DNA of 64,000 nucleotides. Source: Nocardioides sp. Root240. GTDB lineage: Bacteria > Actinomycetota > Actinomycetes > Propionibacteriales > Nocardioidaceae. This document shows, piece after piece, positions 1-9,307 of this stretch. The stretch spans positions 89,692-153,691 of the forward strand of contig NZ_LMIT01000001.1 of the NCBI RefSeq assembly GCF_001428825.1. The letters run 5' to 3'. Positions within the stretch are counted from its first letter, which is position 1. Every line of letters begins with the position of its first letter. A program made the position numbers and the translations under genes. The notes under the pieces were generated by a model that did not search any database, was not told where the DNA came from, and saw nothing but the letters and a program-made list of their open reading frames with translations.

Positions 1-1273
1 CGCCGTCGTCGCCGGTCACGCCCGAGCGGTCGAGGACGAAGGTGACGCCGCACCTGTGCAGGGCGACGTCCATCAGCACCTGGTCGAAGGCGCGGTTGAG
101 GAAGGTGGCGTAGACCGCGAACACCGGGTGCAGGCCGCCCAGCGCGAGGCCCGCGGCCGAGGTGGCGGCGTGCTGCTCGGCGATGCCGACGTCGAAGGTC
201 CGCTCGGGGAACCGGGCCTGGAACTTGTCCAGCCCGACCGGGTGCATCATCGCGGCGGTGATGCCGACGATGTCGGAGCGACGCTCGCCGATGCGCACGA
301 TGTGGTCGGCGAAGTGGTCGGTCCAGATCAGGCCCTTGGGCTTCTCCGCTCCGGTCTGCACGTCGAACGGACCGGGCGCGTGGAACTGGTCGGCCTCGTG
401 CCGCTCCGCGGGGTCGTAGCCGAAGCCCTTGCGGGTGATGGCGTGCACGATCACGGGGCCGCCGAAGCGCTTGGCCTGGCCGAGCGCCTGCTCCATGGCC
501 GCGCGGTCGTGGCCGTCGACCGGGCCGACGTACTTCAGGCCGAGGTCCTCGAAGAGGCCCTGCGGCGCGAGCGCGTCCTTGAGGCCCTTCTTCATGGCGT
601 GCAGGGCGTCGTAGGCCGCCGCGCCGACACCGGGCACCGCGGTGAGCCGGCGCTTGACGATGTCGAGCACCGTCTCGTAGCGCGGGTTGGTGCGCAGGCT
701 GGTCAGCGCGGTCGCGAGGCCGCCGATGGTCGGCGTGTAGGACCGGCCGTTGTCGTTGACCACGATCACGAGCTTGCTGTCGTGCTGGATCGCGATGTTG
801 TTGAGCGCCTCCCAGGCCATGCCGCCGGTCAGCGCGCCGTCACCGATGACGGCGACGGTGTGCCGGTCCTCGCCACGGATGGCGTAGGCCTTGGCCAGGC
901 CGTCGGCGTAGCTCAGCGCGGTGGACGCGTGGGAGTTCTCGACGATGTCGTGCTCGGACTCGGCCTGGCTGGGGTAGCCGCTCAGGCCACCCTCGCGGCG
1001 CAGCGTGCCGAAGTCGCCGGCCCGGCCGGTGACCAGCTTGTGCACGTAGGACTGGTGACCGGTGTCGAAGACGATCTTGTCGCGCGGGGAGTCGAACACC
1101 CGGTGGATCGCCAGGGTCAGCTCGACCACGCCGAGGTTGGGTCCGAGGTGGCCGGAGTTCGTGGCGACCGTGCGGATCATCAGGTCGCGGATCTCCGCCG
1201 CCAGCTGGGTCAGCTCGTCCTCGGACAGGGCCCGCAGGTCACGCGGGTGGGAGATCGATTCGAGGACAGGCAT
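1..1273 (-). CDS. dxs: 1-deoxy-D-xylulose-5-phosphate synthase, 3' end cut by the window edge
   Basis: Cytosolic thiamine-diphosphate enzyme that condenses pyruvate with glyceraldehyde-3-phosphate to DXP, the first step of the MEP isoprenoid pathway. The ATG at 1273 begins [20 protein letters not shown] and the next 60 residues carry the family motif [14 protein letters not shown] and the [11 protein letters not shown] block used in cofactor binding. About 424 residues of an expected 620-650 are present; the transketolase C-terminal domain lies outside the window. The start is supported by a TAAAGT -10 element 7 nt upstream, which implies a leaderless mRNA. The downstream SMP-30-like gene is on the same strand but belongs to a different operon, read toward dxs. 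Confidence 0.93.
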   Translation of the reverse strand, partial: MPVLESISHPRDLRALSEDELTQLAAEIRDLMIRTVATNSGHLGPNLGVVELTLAIHRVFDSPRDKIVFDTGHQSYVHKLVTGRAGDFGTLRREGGLSGYPSQAESEHDIVENSHASTALSYADGLAKAYAIRGEDRHTVAVIGDGALTGGMAWEALNNIAIQHDSKLVIVVNDNGRSYTPTIGGLATALTSLRTNPRYETVLDIVKRRLTAVPGVGAAAYDALHAMKKGLKDALAPQGLFEDLGLKYVGPVDGHDRAAMEQALGQAKRFGGPVIVHAITRKGFGYDPAERHEADQFHAPGPFDVQTGAEKPKGLIWTDHFADHIVRIGERRSDIVGITAAMMHPVGLDKFQARFPERTFDVGIAEQHAATSAAGLALGGLHPVFAVYATFLNRAFDQVLMDVALHRCGVTFVLDRSGVTGDDG

Positions 1274-1280
1274 GGAGTCC

Positions 1281-1286
1281 ACTTTA
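1281..1286 (-). promoter_or_regulatory. candidate leaderless -10 of dxs
   Basis: TAAAGT lies 7 nt before the dxs ATG. Transcription would begin at or next to the start codon. No clear -35 was identified. Confidence 0.5.
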
Positions 1287-1291
1287 GGCCG

Positions 1292-2233
1292 TCACAGGTC
1301 GTAGACGGCGATTGCGGGCTCGTGGAGGCTGCCCATCCACAGCCGGCCGTCGTGCTCCCTGACCCCCGTCACCATGTGGTACGACGCGCCGTGGTCGGCG
1401 GGCGTGACGTCGACGTCGTGCACGAGGGCGCCGCCGGTGTCGTGGGCGACGACGCGGACCGACTGCTTCGGCTTGGGCTGCAGCGCCTCGGGCAGCATCG
1501 TGGCGAGCTTGCGCAGCAGCATCGGGCCGGTCTGGAGGCGCTCGACCAGCGGGTCCTTCGGGCTCGCGATCGTGATCCAGATCAGGCCGTCGGAGCCGCG
1601 GGCGATGTTGTCGGGGTAGCCCGGCAGGTCGGTGGCGAGGAAGTCGCGGGTGCCCGCGCGGGGACCGCTGATCCAGTGGCGCACGACGGTCCGGGCGCCG
1701 GTCTCGGCGACGCAGACGAAGTCGCCGTCGGCGGAGAGCGCGACCCCGTTGGCGAAGGCGAGGCCCTCGAGGACGACGGTCACGGTGCCGTCGGGGTCGC
1801 GGCGCAGGAGCCGCCCGGTGCGGGTGTTGCGGACGAAGTCGTGCTTCCACCGGGCGATGCCGAACCGGGTCGAGCTGTCCGACCACCAGATCGTGCCGTC
1901 GTCGGCGATCGCGGCGTTGTTGCAGAACCTCATCGGGACGCCGTCGACCTCGGCGGTGATCAGCTCGACCTCGCCGCTCGCCGGGTCGACCCAGAGCAGG
2001 CCGCGCAGGGCGTCGCACACCAGGAGCCGGCCGTCGGGGGCGAACTCGATGCCGAGCGGGCGGCCGCCGGTCTGCGCGACGAGGTCGACCTTCGCACCGT
2101 CTTCCCCGACCCGGAAGATCGAGCCGTCCTCGGTGCCGGTGAAGACCGCACCGGCGTCGGGGCCGGACGTGGCGACGACGACGTCCTCGGCGCCGGGGCC
2201 GGGGACCGGGATGACGGTGAACGCGTTGCTCAT
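1292..2233 (-). CDS. SMP-30/gluconolactonase or strictosidine-synthase-like six-bladed beta-propeller protein
   Basis: A 313-residue soluble protein with the calcium-binding beta-propeller pattern of the SMP-30/strictosidine synthase-like superfamily. Visible blade motifs are RPLGIEFAPDGRLLVCD, FCNNAAIADDGTIWWSD, FANGVALSADGDFVCVAE and YPDNIARGSDGLIWIT. Family members hydrolyse lactones or other esters; the substrate here is unknown. Its ATG at 2233 overlaps the stop of the Nudix gene by 4 bp, so it is the last gene of a coupled four-gene operon starting at 3667. No signal peptide is seen. Confidence 0.8.
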   Translation of the reverse strand: MSNAFTVIPVPGPGAEDVVVATSGPDAGAVFTGTEDGSIFRVGEDGAKVDLVAQTGGRPLGIEFAPDGRLLVCDALRGLLWVDPASGEVELITAEVDGVPMRFCNNAAIADDGTIWWSDSSTRFGIARWKHDFVRNTRTGRLLRRDPDGTVTVVLEGLAFANGVALSADGDFVCVAETGARTVVRHWISGPRAGTRDFLATDLPGYPDNIARGSDGLIWITIASPKDPLVERLQTGPMLLRKLATMLPEALQPKPKQSVRVVAHDTGGALVHDVDVTPADHGASYHMVTGVREHDGRLWMGSLHEPAIAVYDL

Positions 2234-2661
2234 GGCAGCAGCTCCTGGTAGCGGTCGGAGGCGAGGAAGTCGGGCAGGATCATCGCAGCCGCCGCGCCGA
2301 GCGGCAGGTCGCCCAGCCGGGCCGGGTCGACGAAGACGATCTGCCGGCCCTCCCCCAGCACGATGTCGCCGTCGCGCGCGGTGGTCGCGGCGGCGTACAC
2401 GTGGACCTGGTCGTGGCTGCCGTAGCCCTCGTGGAAGACGGTGAGCTCGCGCCACAACGGCAGCGCGGGCGGGGCCATGCGCAGGCCCGTCTCCTCGGCG
2501 AGCTCGCGGTACGCCGCGTCGTCGGGGTCCTCCCCCGCGTCGACGTGGCCGCCGACGAAGCCCCACCGTTCGGGGTCGATGACGGGGTTCTCGTCGCGCT
2601 CCTGCAGCAGGATCCAGCCGCGGGGGTCGACCAGGATGATGGAGGCGAACCGCCGGGTCAC
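2230..2661 (-). CDS. Nudix hydrolase
   Basis: A 143-residue Nudix-fold pyrophosphohydrolase. The Nudix box runs from GGHVDAGED through YRELAEETGL at about residues 37-61, with all metal-binding glutamates (REL-EE) present. The enzyme would cleave a nucleoside diphosphate linked to another moiety; the exact substrate cannot be read. The GTG start at 2661 overlaps the DUF3105 stop (GTGA) and its own stop overlaps the SMP-30 start (ATGA), so translation is probably coupled in both directions. Confidence 0.85.
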   Translation of the reverse strand: MTRRFASIILVDPRGWILLQERDENPVIDPERWGFVGGHVDAGEDPDDAAYRELAEETGLRMAPPALPLWRELTVFHEGYGSHDQVHVYAAATTARDGDIVLGEGRQIVFVDPARLGDLPLGAAAAMILPDFLASDRYQELLP

Positions 2662-3371
2662 GCCGCCCCCCCGCCGCTGCCCGCCAGGTCGTCGGGGTCG
2701 ACTCCCCCGTTGCAGGACGCGAACGGCTCGGGCGCCGTCGTCCCCGCGCCGTAGGCGGCGAGGAAGAGTCCGATCCGCGGGTCGTCAGGGCCGACGAGGT
2801 CCAGCTGCCGGCCCCAGACGGTGATCACGACCGGCGCCTCCTGGTCCGGGTACGGCGACAGCAGGCCGTTCGCGGGCAGCAGCTCCTCCAGCTTCGCGAC
2901 ACCGGCGTCGTCGACCTCGTCGGGCCGGTAGGTCAACCAGGTGCTCCCGTGCTCGAGGTCGTGCACCGCGTTGACCTCGGGCAGCGGTTCGTCGTAGGCC
3001 CCGCACTCGAGCCACACCGGCGCGTGGTCCCCGCCGACCGCCGGGGACTGCGGGTAGTCGTGCTCCTCGCCGACCTCGAGGTGCTGGTAGGTCAGCCCGT
3101 CGTAGGTGCGGACGGCGGACAGGTCGCTGGTGTCGATGTCCTCGCCCGCGGTCGTCGAGTCGTCGTCCGCGAGCGCCAGTGGGACGGCGACCGCCGCGGT
3201 GACCAGGCCGACCGCGATCACGCCGGCGATGACGACCGGGAGCAACCTACGACGGCGCACCGGCTCCGGCGCGAGCACCGTCAGCAGCGCAGGCGGCGGG
3301 TAGGGCGGCGGCGGGTGGGGCGGGTACGAAGGTGGCGGCGGGTACGGCGGCGGTGGCGGCAGCTCGCTCAC
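2658..3371 (-). CDS. DUF3105 protein, single-pass membrane anchored
   Basis: A 237-residue protein. It begins with a Pro/Tyr-rich cytoplasmic segment (repeated [12 protein letters not shown] motifs, residues 2-30), then RRRR and one membrane helix ([20 protein letters not shown]), then an extracytoplasmic DUF3105 domain recognised by [16 protein letters not shown] and [17 protein letters not shown]. The conserved His and Cys residues of the family are present. The function of DUF3105 is unknown. The GTG at 3371 is chosen because it overlaps the upstream stop (GTGA) and gives the natural Pro-rich start; upstream in-frame sequence is Arg-rich and looks non-coding. Confidence 0.75.
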   Translation of the reverse strand: MSELPPPPPYPPPPSYPPHPPPPYPPPALLTVLAPEPVRRRRLLPVVIAGVIAVGLVTAAVAVPLALADDDSTTAGEDIDTSDLSAVRTYDGLTYQHLEVGEEHDYPQSPAVGGDHAPVWLECGAYDEPLPEVNAVHDLEHGSTWLTYRPDEVDDAGVAKLEELLPANGLLSPYPDQEAPVVITVWGRQLDLVGPDDPRIGLFLAAYGAGTTAPEPFASCNGGVDPDDLAGSGGGAA

Positions 3372-3667
3372 TGCTCCAGCGCCCTCTCGACCCGCTCGAC
3401 CTTCGCGGTCAGCTCGCCGGTGAAGCCGGGACGGATGTCGGCCTTCAGGACCAGTCCGACGCGCGGTGAGGTCGCGGCGACGACGTCGACGGCACGCTTG
3501 ACCACCGCCATGACCTCGTCCCACTCCCCCTCGATCGTCGTGAACATCGACGTCGTCTCGTTGGGCAGGCCCGACTCGCGGACCACCCGGACGGCCGCGG
3601 CGACCGCCTCGGAGACACCGCCGGTGTCGTCGGCGACGGAGGGGCTGATGCTGAACGCGACGAGCAT
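3368..3667 (-). CDS. MTH1187-family thiamine-binding protein (DUF77)
   Basis: A 99-residue ferredoxin-fold protein starting [20 protein letters not shown] and containing [20 protein letters not shown], both typical of the MTH1187/YkoF-related thiamine-binding family. It is the first gene of the four-gene coupled operon. The start codon lies within a 16-bp inverted repeat (3663-3703), so initiation may depend on the state of that hairpin. An alternative ATG at 3700 adds 11 Pro/Gly-rich residues encoded by the hairpin itself and is less likely. Confidence 0.8.
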   Translation of the reverse strand: MLVAFSISPSVADDTGGVSEAVAAAVRVVRESGLPNETTSMFTTIEGEWDEVMAVVKRAVDVVAATSPRVGLVLKADIRPGFTGELTAKVERVERALEQ

Positions 3668-3703
3668 GCCCCCACCGTAGTCAAGCCACGGTGGGGGCAT
3701 GCT
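3663..3703 (-). terminator. 16-bp perfect hairpin between the Ig-like gene and the thiamine-binding gene
   Basis: AGCATGCCCCCACCGT and its exact reverse complement are separated by 9 nt. On the minus strand it lies directly downstream of the stop codon at 3710 and acts as a plausible terminator. It also encloses the G-rich Shine-Dalgarno-like sequence and ATG (3665-3667) of the next gene. No T-tract is visible. Confidence 0.6.
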
Positions 3704-3709
3704 CCCCGG

Positions 3710-6373
3710 TCAGGCGATCGCCGCGGTGGCGGCGGACGTCCTCGAGGTCGTGAGGTAGCCGGCCAGCGACCGGGTGACGACCACCTTGATCGTCTTGCCC
3801 CGGTCGGTCGAGGTCAGCGTGTAGGTCCTGGCCGTGGCGCCGCTGATCAGCACGCCCGAGCGGTACCACTTGTAGGTGGTGCCGGTCGGCGTCGGCGACC
3901 ACGTGCCGACGACCGCGGTCAGCGTGGAGCCGACCTTCCGGGTCCCGGAGATCGTGGGAACCGGCGCCGTGATGAACACCTTGAGCACCGCGCTGGTGGC
4001 GGCCGAGACGACCGACTTGGTGACGTAGCCGGACCTGACCCCGGTGACCTTGACGGTCATCGTCTTGCCGACGTCGGTCGACGTGAGCTTGTAGGTGCTC
4101 GCGGTGGCACCCGAGATGGCGGCGCCCGAGCGGTACCACTGGTAGGTGTACGTCGTGGCGGCCGGCGTCCACGTGCCGAGGCCGGCGGTCAGGGTGTAGC
4201 CGACGGCCTTCGTGCCGCTGATCGTCGGCACCGGCGCGGCGAAGACGCCCAGGACGGCGGCGGTCGCGGCGGACGTCGAGCTGCGGGAGACGTAGCCGCT
4301 CAGGACACCGGTGACCTTGACCGTCATCGTCTTCGTCTGGTCGCTCGCGGTCAGCGTGTAGGTGCTCGCGGTGGCGCCGCTGATGGCCGTGCCCGAGCGG
4401 TACCACTGGTAGGTGAAGGTGGCGCCTGCTGGAGCCCACGTGCCGGGGTTGGCGGTGAGCGTCGAGCCGACCGCCGTCGTACCGGCGATGGTCGGCGTGG
4501 GCACGGTGGTGAACACGCCCTGGATCGCGGACGTCGCCGCCGAGGTCTTCACGACGGGGTCGTAGCCGGTCTTCGTGCCGGTCACCCGGACCGCGATCGC
4601 CTTGCCCTGGTCGGCTGTCACCAGCGGGTAGGTCGTGGCCGTGGCGCCGCTGATCGGTGCACCGTCGCGCAGCCACTGGTGGGCCAGCGTCGTGCCGGTG
4701 GTCCAGGTGCCGGCGTTGGCCGTCAGCGTCGAGCCGACGGCGGTGGTCCCGGTCACGGTCGGCGTGCTGCCGCTGATCGCGCCGGGGACCGTGACCGACA
4801 CGCGGTTGAAGTACTCGTTGTCGCCGTTGTCCCAGTTGTACGCCGTGATCCGGGCCTCGAGCTTCTTGCCCCTCATGTCGGAGGTGATCTCGATCGTGTC
4901 GCCCTGGGCGCCGAAGATCGGGCGGCCGTCGAGGTACCACCACCAGGACGGGTACTCGACGGCAGGCGTGAAGGTGCCCGCGTGCGCCGTGGCCGTCGAG
5001 CCGACGCTCAGGTCACCGGTGATGGAGAGGCTGCCGGACATCGTCGGGGCCGTGCCACCCACGGTGTTCACGCCCCAGGCCGCGGTCGCCGTCGCGTAGC
5101 CCGGGGCGGTGCCGGTGATGTAGGCGACGGGACGCTTGCCGACCATGTCGGCAGTCGGGGTGTAGGTCGGCGACGTGGCGCCGGGGATCGCCACCAGCTG
5201 GGTGCCGTTCCAGTACTTCCACTGCCACGACAAGGTGACCTCCGCCGGGCTCCACGGGCCGGGGTCGACGGTGATCGGCGTACCGACGGCGGTGACGCCG
5301 GTGCCGGTGGTCCACGGGTCGCCGGGCTGCATGGACTTGCCCACCAGCGGGAGGGTCAGGTCCTGCTTCAGCTTGGGCTGTGCGGCCGTCGGCTGCCAGG
5401 CGGTCGCGGAGGCGAGGTCGGGGGTGTTGCCGAGGCAGCGCGTGCCGTAGCGGTTGGGTCGCTGCGAGCCGGGGTCGAAGTTGTCGTCGTAGACGTCGTC
5501 GTAGAAGCAGAGGGTGTACTCCTTGGCGTCCGAGATCCGGAACTTCATCCGGCCATCGGCGCCGGTCTCCAGCGGCCCGTACTGCAGGCCGTTGTCCCAT
5601 GCGCCGCCGACCGGGCGGGAGAAGACGTTCCAGCGCACCTTGTCCATCGGGGCACCGCTCGGGTCGACCGCCCGCAGGTAGAAGCCCTTCCAGTCCTCGA
5701 CGGCCAGGCTGATGGCCGTGGTCTGGCCGGGCGTGACGGTGAAGGTCTGGTTGGGAACCGTGGTCAGGAAGTTCTCGGCCTCCCAGGGCTCGTTGCCCTG
5801 CACCGCCACCGTGCCGGGCGCGACCTTGTCGATCGTGAACGTGCCGTTGTCGGCGACGGTGGCACCCGGGTAGCTCCTCCAGTAGTCACGGGCGTCGTTG
5901 TCAGCCGTGATCTCGGCCGTCGGCCAGGCCGTGGCCACGCCGTTCTTCTTCACGGTGCCGGTGATCCGGCCCCAGCGCTCGAGCGTGGCGTCGTAGGTCG
6001 TCGCCGCGGACACCACCTTGGTGACGGTCGGCTCCGGGGCGTACTCCTGCGCGCACGGGTAGTCGCCCCAGCACTCCATCGCGATCTGGTAGGTGCCGGT
6101 CGTCGGCAGCGTCAGCGAGTAGCTGCCGTCGGTCGCGGTGTAGTCGTAGATGCGGGGGTCGAAGGTGTCGCCGTCGGCGTCCTTGGCCTCGACGAACACG
6201 TCGGCGATCGCGACGGTCGCCCCGGTCGCGTCGAGCCCGGTGACCTTGCCGCTGACGACGACCGTCGCCGCGCGGGCCGGCGCGGCCAGGCCGGGAAGGA
6301 GGGTCAGCGCGAGCAGCGCGCCGAGAAGGGCTGAGAGCAGGACGGCAGGGCGTGACCCCGAGCTGAGACGCAT
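3710..6373 (-). CDS. secreted multi-domain protein with six C-terminal Ig-like repeats (paralogue A)
   Basis: An 887-residue exported protein. Residues 1-36 form a signal peptide (RRL-type start, long Leu/Ala core, cleavage near PARA-AT). An N-terminal carboxypeptidase-regulatory/Cna-B-like region follows, with a second such module after LERWGRITGTVKKNG, and a Cys-containing region (ECWGDYPCAQ; LCFYDDVYDD). From about residue 345 there are six repeats of about 85-90 residues with the core pattern P-x-I-x-G-T-x-x-V-G-x-T-L-T, GTW.P, YQWYRSG, ISGAT, Y.L...D.GK...V.V. The last four are well conserved and the first two are diverged. There is no LPXTG or C-terminal membrane helix, so it is probably released or non-covalently attached. 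It is paralogous to the gene at 6456-9101. Function is unknown; adhesion or a structural surface role is an inference. Confidence 0.8.
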   Translation of the reverse strand: MRLSSGSRPAVLLSALLGALLALTLLPGLAAPARAATVVVSGKVTGLDATGATVAIADVFVEAKDADGDTFDPRIYDYTATDGSYSLTLPTTGTYQIAMECWGDYPCAQEYAPEPTVTKVVSAATTYDATLERWGRITGTVKKNGVATAWPTAEITADNDARDYWRSYPGATVADNGTFTIDKVAPGTVAVQGNEPWEAENFLTTVPNQTFTVTPGQTTAISLAVEDWKGFYLRAVDPSGAPMDKVRWNVFSRPVGGAWDNGLQYGPLETGADGRMKFRISDAKEYTLCFYDDVYDDNFDPGSQRPNRYGTRCLGNTPDLASATAWQPTAAQPKLKQDLTLPLVGKSMQPGDPWTTGTGVTAVGTPITVDPGPWSPAEVTLSWQWKYWNGTQLVAIPGATSPTYTPTADMVGKRPVAYITGTAPGYATATAAWGVNTVGGTAPTMSGSLSITGDLSVGSTATAHAGTFTPAVEYPSWWWYLDGRPIFGAQGDTIEITSDMRGKKLEARITAYNWDNGDNEYFNRVSVTVPGAISGSTPTVTGTTAVGSTLTANAGTWTTGTTLAHQWLRDGAPISGATATTYPLVTADQGKAIAVRVTGTKTGYDPVVKTSAATSAIQGVFTTVPTPTIAGTTAVGSTLTANPGTWAPAGATFTYQWYRSGTAISGATASTYTLTASDQTKTMTVKVTGVLSGYVSRSSTSAATAAVLGVFAAPVPTISGTKAVGYTLTAGLGTWTPAATTYTYQWYRSGAAISGATASTYKLTSTDVGKTMTVKVTGVRSGYVTKSVVSAATSAVLKVFITAPVPTISGTRKVGSTLTAVVGTWSPTPTGTTYKWYRSGVLISGATARTYTLTSTDRGKTIKVVVTRSLAGYLTTSRTSAATAAIA

Positions 6374-6387
6374 GGGCGCGATCCTGT

Positions 6388-6435
6388 CCGTGTCCGGAAC
6401 CGATCAAACCAAGGGGATATCAGTTCCGGACACGG
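6388..6435 (-). terminator. 13-bp inverted repeat between the two paralogues
   Basis: CCGTGTCCGGAAC and GTTCCGGACACGG flank a 22-nt loop. It sits downstream of paralogue B on the minus strand and just upstream of paralogue A, so it may be a terminator or attenuator. It has no T-run. Confidence 0.5.
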
Positions 6436-6455
6436 CCTCGACCGGGCTCCGCGCG

Positions 6456-9101
6456 TCAGCGGATGGCGGTGGTCGCGACCGACGACCGCGTGGTCGTGAC
6501 GTAGCCCGTGCGGCCCCGCTTCACGATCACCTTGATCCGCCTGCCCTTGTCGGCGGCGACGAGCCGGTAGGTGCGGTTCGTCGCGCCCCTGATCGCGACC
6601 CCGTTGCGGTACCACTGGTAGCGCGTGGTGCTCGGCGTCGGCGACCAGGTGCCGAGCACGGCGGTCAGGAGGGAACGGACCCTGAGGGTGCCGGTGACCC
6701 GCGGCGCCGGGGCCTTGCTGAAGAGTCGCAGGATCGCGCCGGTCGCGGTCGACGTCTTCGCCGTCGTGGCGTAGCCGTCACGCGCCGCCGTGACGCGCAC
6801 GGCGATCCGCTGGCCGCCGTCGGCCGTGGTCAGCCGGTAGGTGCGGCTGGTGGCGTTCGCGATGGCGACGCCGTTGCGCAGCCACTGGTACGACGTCGTG
6901 GTCGGGGCGGGCGCCCAGGTGCCGGCGTTCGCGGTCAGCGTCGAGCCCGCGGCGCGGGTGCCGGTGATCGTCGGCGTCGGAGCCGTGGTGAACCCGGCCA
7001 GCACGGCGGCGGTCGGCACCGAGGTGTCGGCGGCCGTGACGTAGCCGGCGCGCGCACCGGTGACCTTCACGGTGATCGCCTGACCGGCGTCGGCCGCGAC
7101 CAGCTGGTAGGTCGGACCGGTCGCGTCGGGGATCGCGACACCGCCGCGGAACCACTCGTAGGTCGTGGTGTCCGGGGTGGGGACCCAGGTGCCGGCGTCG
7201 GCGGTGAGCGTGGCGCCGATGGCCGCCGTACCGGTGACGGTGGGGGTGGGCACGGTCGTGAAGGCGGCCTGGGCGACCAGCGCCGTGGCGACCGAGGTCT
7301 TCGTCGTCTGGACGTAGCCGTCCCGGGCGCCGGTGACCGCCACCTTGATGGTCTGGCCGGCGTCCGCCGCCGCGAGCTGGTAGGTCGCCTGCGTGGCGCC
7401 CGCGATCGGGGTGTCGCCGCGCAGCCACTGGTACGTCGTCGTGGTGGCCGCCGGCGTCCAGGTGCCGGCGGTCGCGGTCAGCGTCCGGTCCACCGTCGTC
7501 GTACCGCTGATGGTCGGCACCGGCGCCGAGGTGAAGGCGCCAAGACCGATCACGGCCGTCGCGGCCGACGTCCTCGACGTCGTGGCGTAGCCGGTGCGGA
7601 CCCCGGTGACCTTGACCGTCAGGGTCTTCCCCAGGTCCGCGGGCAGGAGGGTGTAGGTCGCGTCCGTCCCAACAGGGGCCACGACGCCGGAACGGAACCA
7701 CTCGTAGGTGGACGTGGTCGCGGCCGGGGTCCAGGGCAGGGTGCTCGCGGTCAGGGTCGAGCCGACCTTCTGGGTGCCGGCGACCGTCGGCGCCGGGGTC
7801 GAGGTGAAGGCACCCGCCGACACCGCGGTCGTGGCGGCGGACGTCTTCGACGTGGTCACGTAGTTGGTCCGGACGGCGGTGGCCCTGACCGTGATCGTCC
7901 TGCCGAGGTCGGCCTCGACGAGCTGGTAGGTCGGGCCGGTGCCGATCGGTGCGGTCGTGCCCGAGCGGAACCACGCGTAGCTCAGGGTCGCATCGGTAGG
8001 CGTCCAGGTGCCGGGCACCGCGGTCAGGGTCGCGCCGACGGCCGCCGTACCGCTGATGGTCGGCACGGGCGCCGCGGCGAAGGCGTACGGCAGCACGATG
8101 TCCTGCTTGACGTTCGGCGTCGCGGCCGACGGGGTCCACAGCGTGGCGGTGTCGCGGGTGGCCGCGTTGCCGAGGCAGCGGGAGAGGTGACGCTCGGCCG
8201 GCGGGGTCGTGCCGGGCTCGAGGTAGTCGTCGTAGAGGCAGATGGCGTACTCACGCGTCGTGTCGGTGACTCGCCACTTCATCCGGCCGCTGGCGTTGGT
8301 CAGCAACGGGCCGGCCTGGATGCCGTCGTCCCAGGCGCCGCCGCCCAGCGGACGGGAGAAGATGTTGAAACGGATGTTCGGCAAGGGCGTGCCGTCCGGC
8401 TGGACCGCCCGAGCGTAGGAACCGCGCCAGTCCGTGACGGCGAGGTCGATCGTCGCGGTCCCTCCGGCCGGCACCGTGACGTCCTGCCCGGCCGTCAGGA
8501 AGGGCTCCGCGTCCCAGGACTCGTCGCCGTCGACCCGGACGGTTCCGGGCGCCACCTTCTCGATCGTGAAGGTGCCGTTCGGCGCGACCGGCACGCCGGG
8601 GTAGCTGCTCCAGTACTGGCGAGCGTCGTTGCTCGCCTCCACGAGGCCGTTCGGCCAGGCGGTGGCGACACTGTTCTTCTTGACCGTTCCGGTGATCCGG
8701 CCCCATCGCTCGAGGGTCGCGTTGATCGTGACCGTGGAGGAGATCGCCTGGGTGATGGTGGGCTCGGGCGCGTAGTCCTGGGCGCAGGCGTAGGCGCCCC
8801 AGCACTCGATGTCGATCTTGTAGGTGCCCGCGACGGGCACCGTGAAGGAGTAGGTGCCGTCCGCCTGGGTGTAGGCGTACCGACGCGGCTCGAGGGGCGC
8901 GCCGTTGGCGTCGTTGGCCTCGACGAACACGCCCTCGACCTTCACGCCGTTGAGCCCGGTGATCGTGCCCTGGATCGTGATGTCGGCGGCCTGCGCCGGC
9001 GCAGCCAGCATCGGCACGACCGCCACGGCGAGCAGCAGGCCGAGGAGGGACGAGAACAGGGCTGCGGGACGGGACCCGAGTCGTGGACGCATGGACGCCA
9101 T
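6456..9101 (-). CDS. secreted multi-domain protein with six C-terminal Ig-like repeats (paralogue B)
   Basis: An 881-residue exported protein with the same architecture as paralogue A: signal peptide ending near AAPAQAAD, regulatory-like beta domain, a shared segment (CWGAYACAQDYAPEPT; LERWGRITGTVKKN), a Cys-containing region (ICLYDDYLEP; RCLGNAAT), then six Ig-like repeats of about 88 residues from about residue 340 (for example VPTISGTTTV...GTWTPAATTTTYQWLRGD). All six repeats are well preserved here, more so than in A. The ATG at 9101 has AAGGA just upstream; an ATG at 9092 is the alternative. A GGTTTG-CT-CAAACC inverted repeat lies 14 nt upstream of the start. No sorting signal is present. 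Confidence 0.8.
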   Translation of the reverse strand: MASMRPRLGSRPAALFSSLLGLLLAVAVVPMLAAPAQAADITIQGTITGLNGVKVEGVFVEANDANGAPLEPRRYAYTQADGTYSFTVPVAGTYKIDIECWGAYACAQDYAPEPTITQAISSTVTINATLERWGRITGTVKKNSVATAWPNGLVEASNDARQYWSSYPGVPVAPNGTFTIEKVAPGTVRVDGDESWDAEPFLTAGQDVTVPAGGTATIDLAVTDWRGSYARAVQPDGTPLPNIRFNIFSRPLGGGAWDDGIQAGPLLTNASGRMKWRVTDTTREYAICLYDDYLEPGTTPPAERHLSRCLGNAATRDTATLWTPSAATPNVKQDIVLPYAFAAAPVPTISGTAAVGATLTAVPGTWTPTDATLSYAWFRSGTTAPIGTGPTYQLVEADLGRTITVRATAVRTNYVTTSKTSAATTAVSAGAFTSTPAPTVAGTQKVGSTLTASTLPWTPAATTSTYEWFRSGVVAPVGTDATYTLLPADLGKTLTVKVTGVRTGYATTSRTSAATAVIGLGAFTSAPVPTISGTTTVDRTLTATAGTWTPAATTTTYQWLRGDTPIAGATQATYQLAAADAGQTIKVAVTGARDGYVQTTKTSVATALVAQAAFTTVPTPTVTGTAAIGATLTADAGTWVPTPDTTTYEWFRGGVAIPDATGPTYQLVAADAGQAITVKVTGARAGYVTAADTSVPTAAVLAGFTTAPTPTITGTRAAGSTLTANAGTWAPAPTTTSYQWLRNGVAIANATSRTYRLTTADGGQRIAVRVTAARDGYATTAKTSTATGAILRLFSKAPAPRVTGTLRVRSLLTAVLGTWSPTPSTTRYQWYRNGVAIRGATNRTYRLVAADKGRRIKVIVKRGRTGYVTTTRSSVATTAIR

Positions 9102-9307
9102 GCTTCCTTGGAGAGGGTTTGCTCAAACCTCCGGGCCGTCGTACGACCGCTCAACCGTGCAGCAGGTCACACTCCCCGCGCCACGGGGCGAGCTCCGGCG
9201 CCTGCGTCCGCAACTGCGCGAGCGCGTCACGGGCCTGCGACTTCACCGCGACGACGGCGATCAGCACCGGCCCATCGTCCTCCCCCGGGGCGTGCGGCGC
9301 CAACGGT

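Noticed and set aside
56..2251. Long plus-strand open frame over dxs and the SMP-30-like gene
   Set aside because: It is a shadow of GC-rich third positions opposite real minus-strand genes; its translation is Arg/Gly/Val-rich and matches nothing.
9151..9267. Possible 38-aa minus-strand gene (VLIAVVAVKSQARDALAQLR...) between paralogue B and the nucleotidyltransferase gene
   Set aside because: Composition looks coding and GGGGGAGG lies upstream, but spacing is poor, no family is recognised and the frame is very short; it may be a gene remnant.
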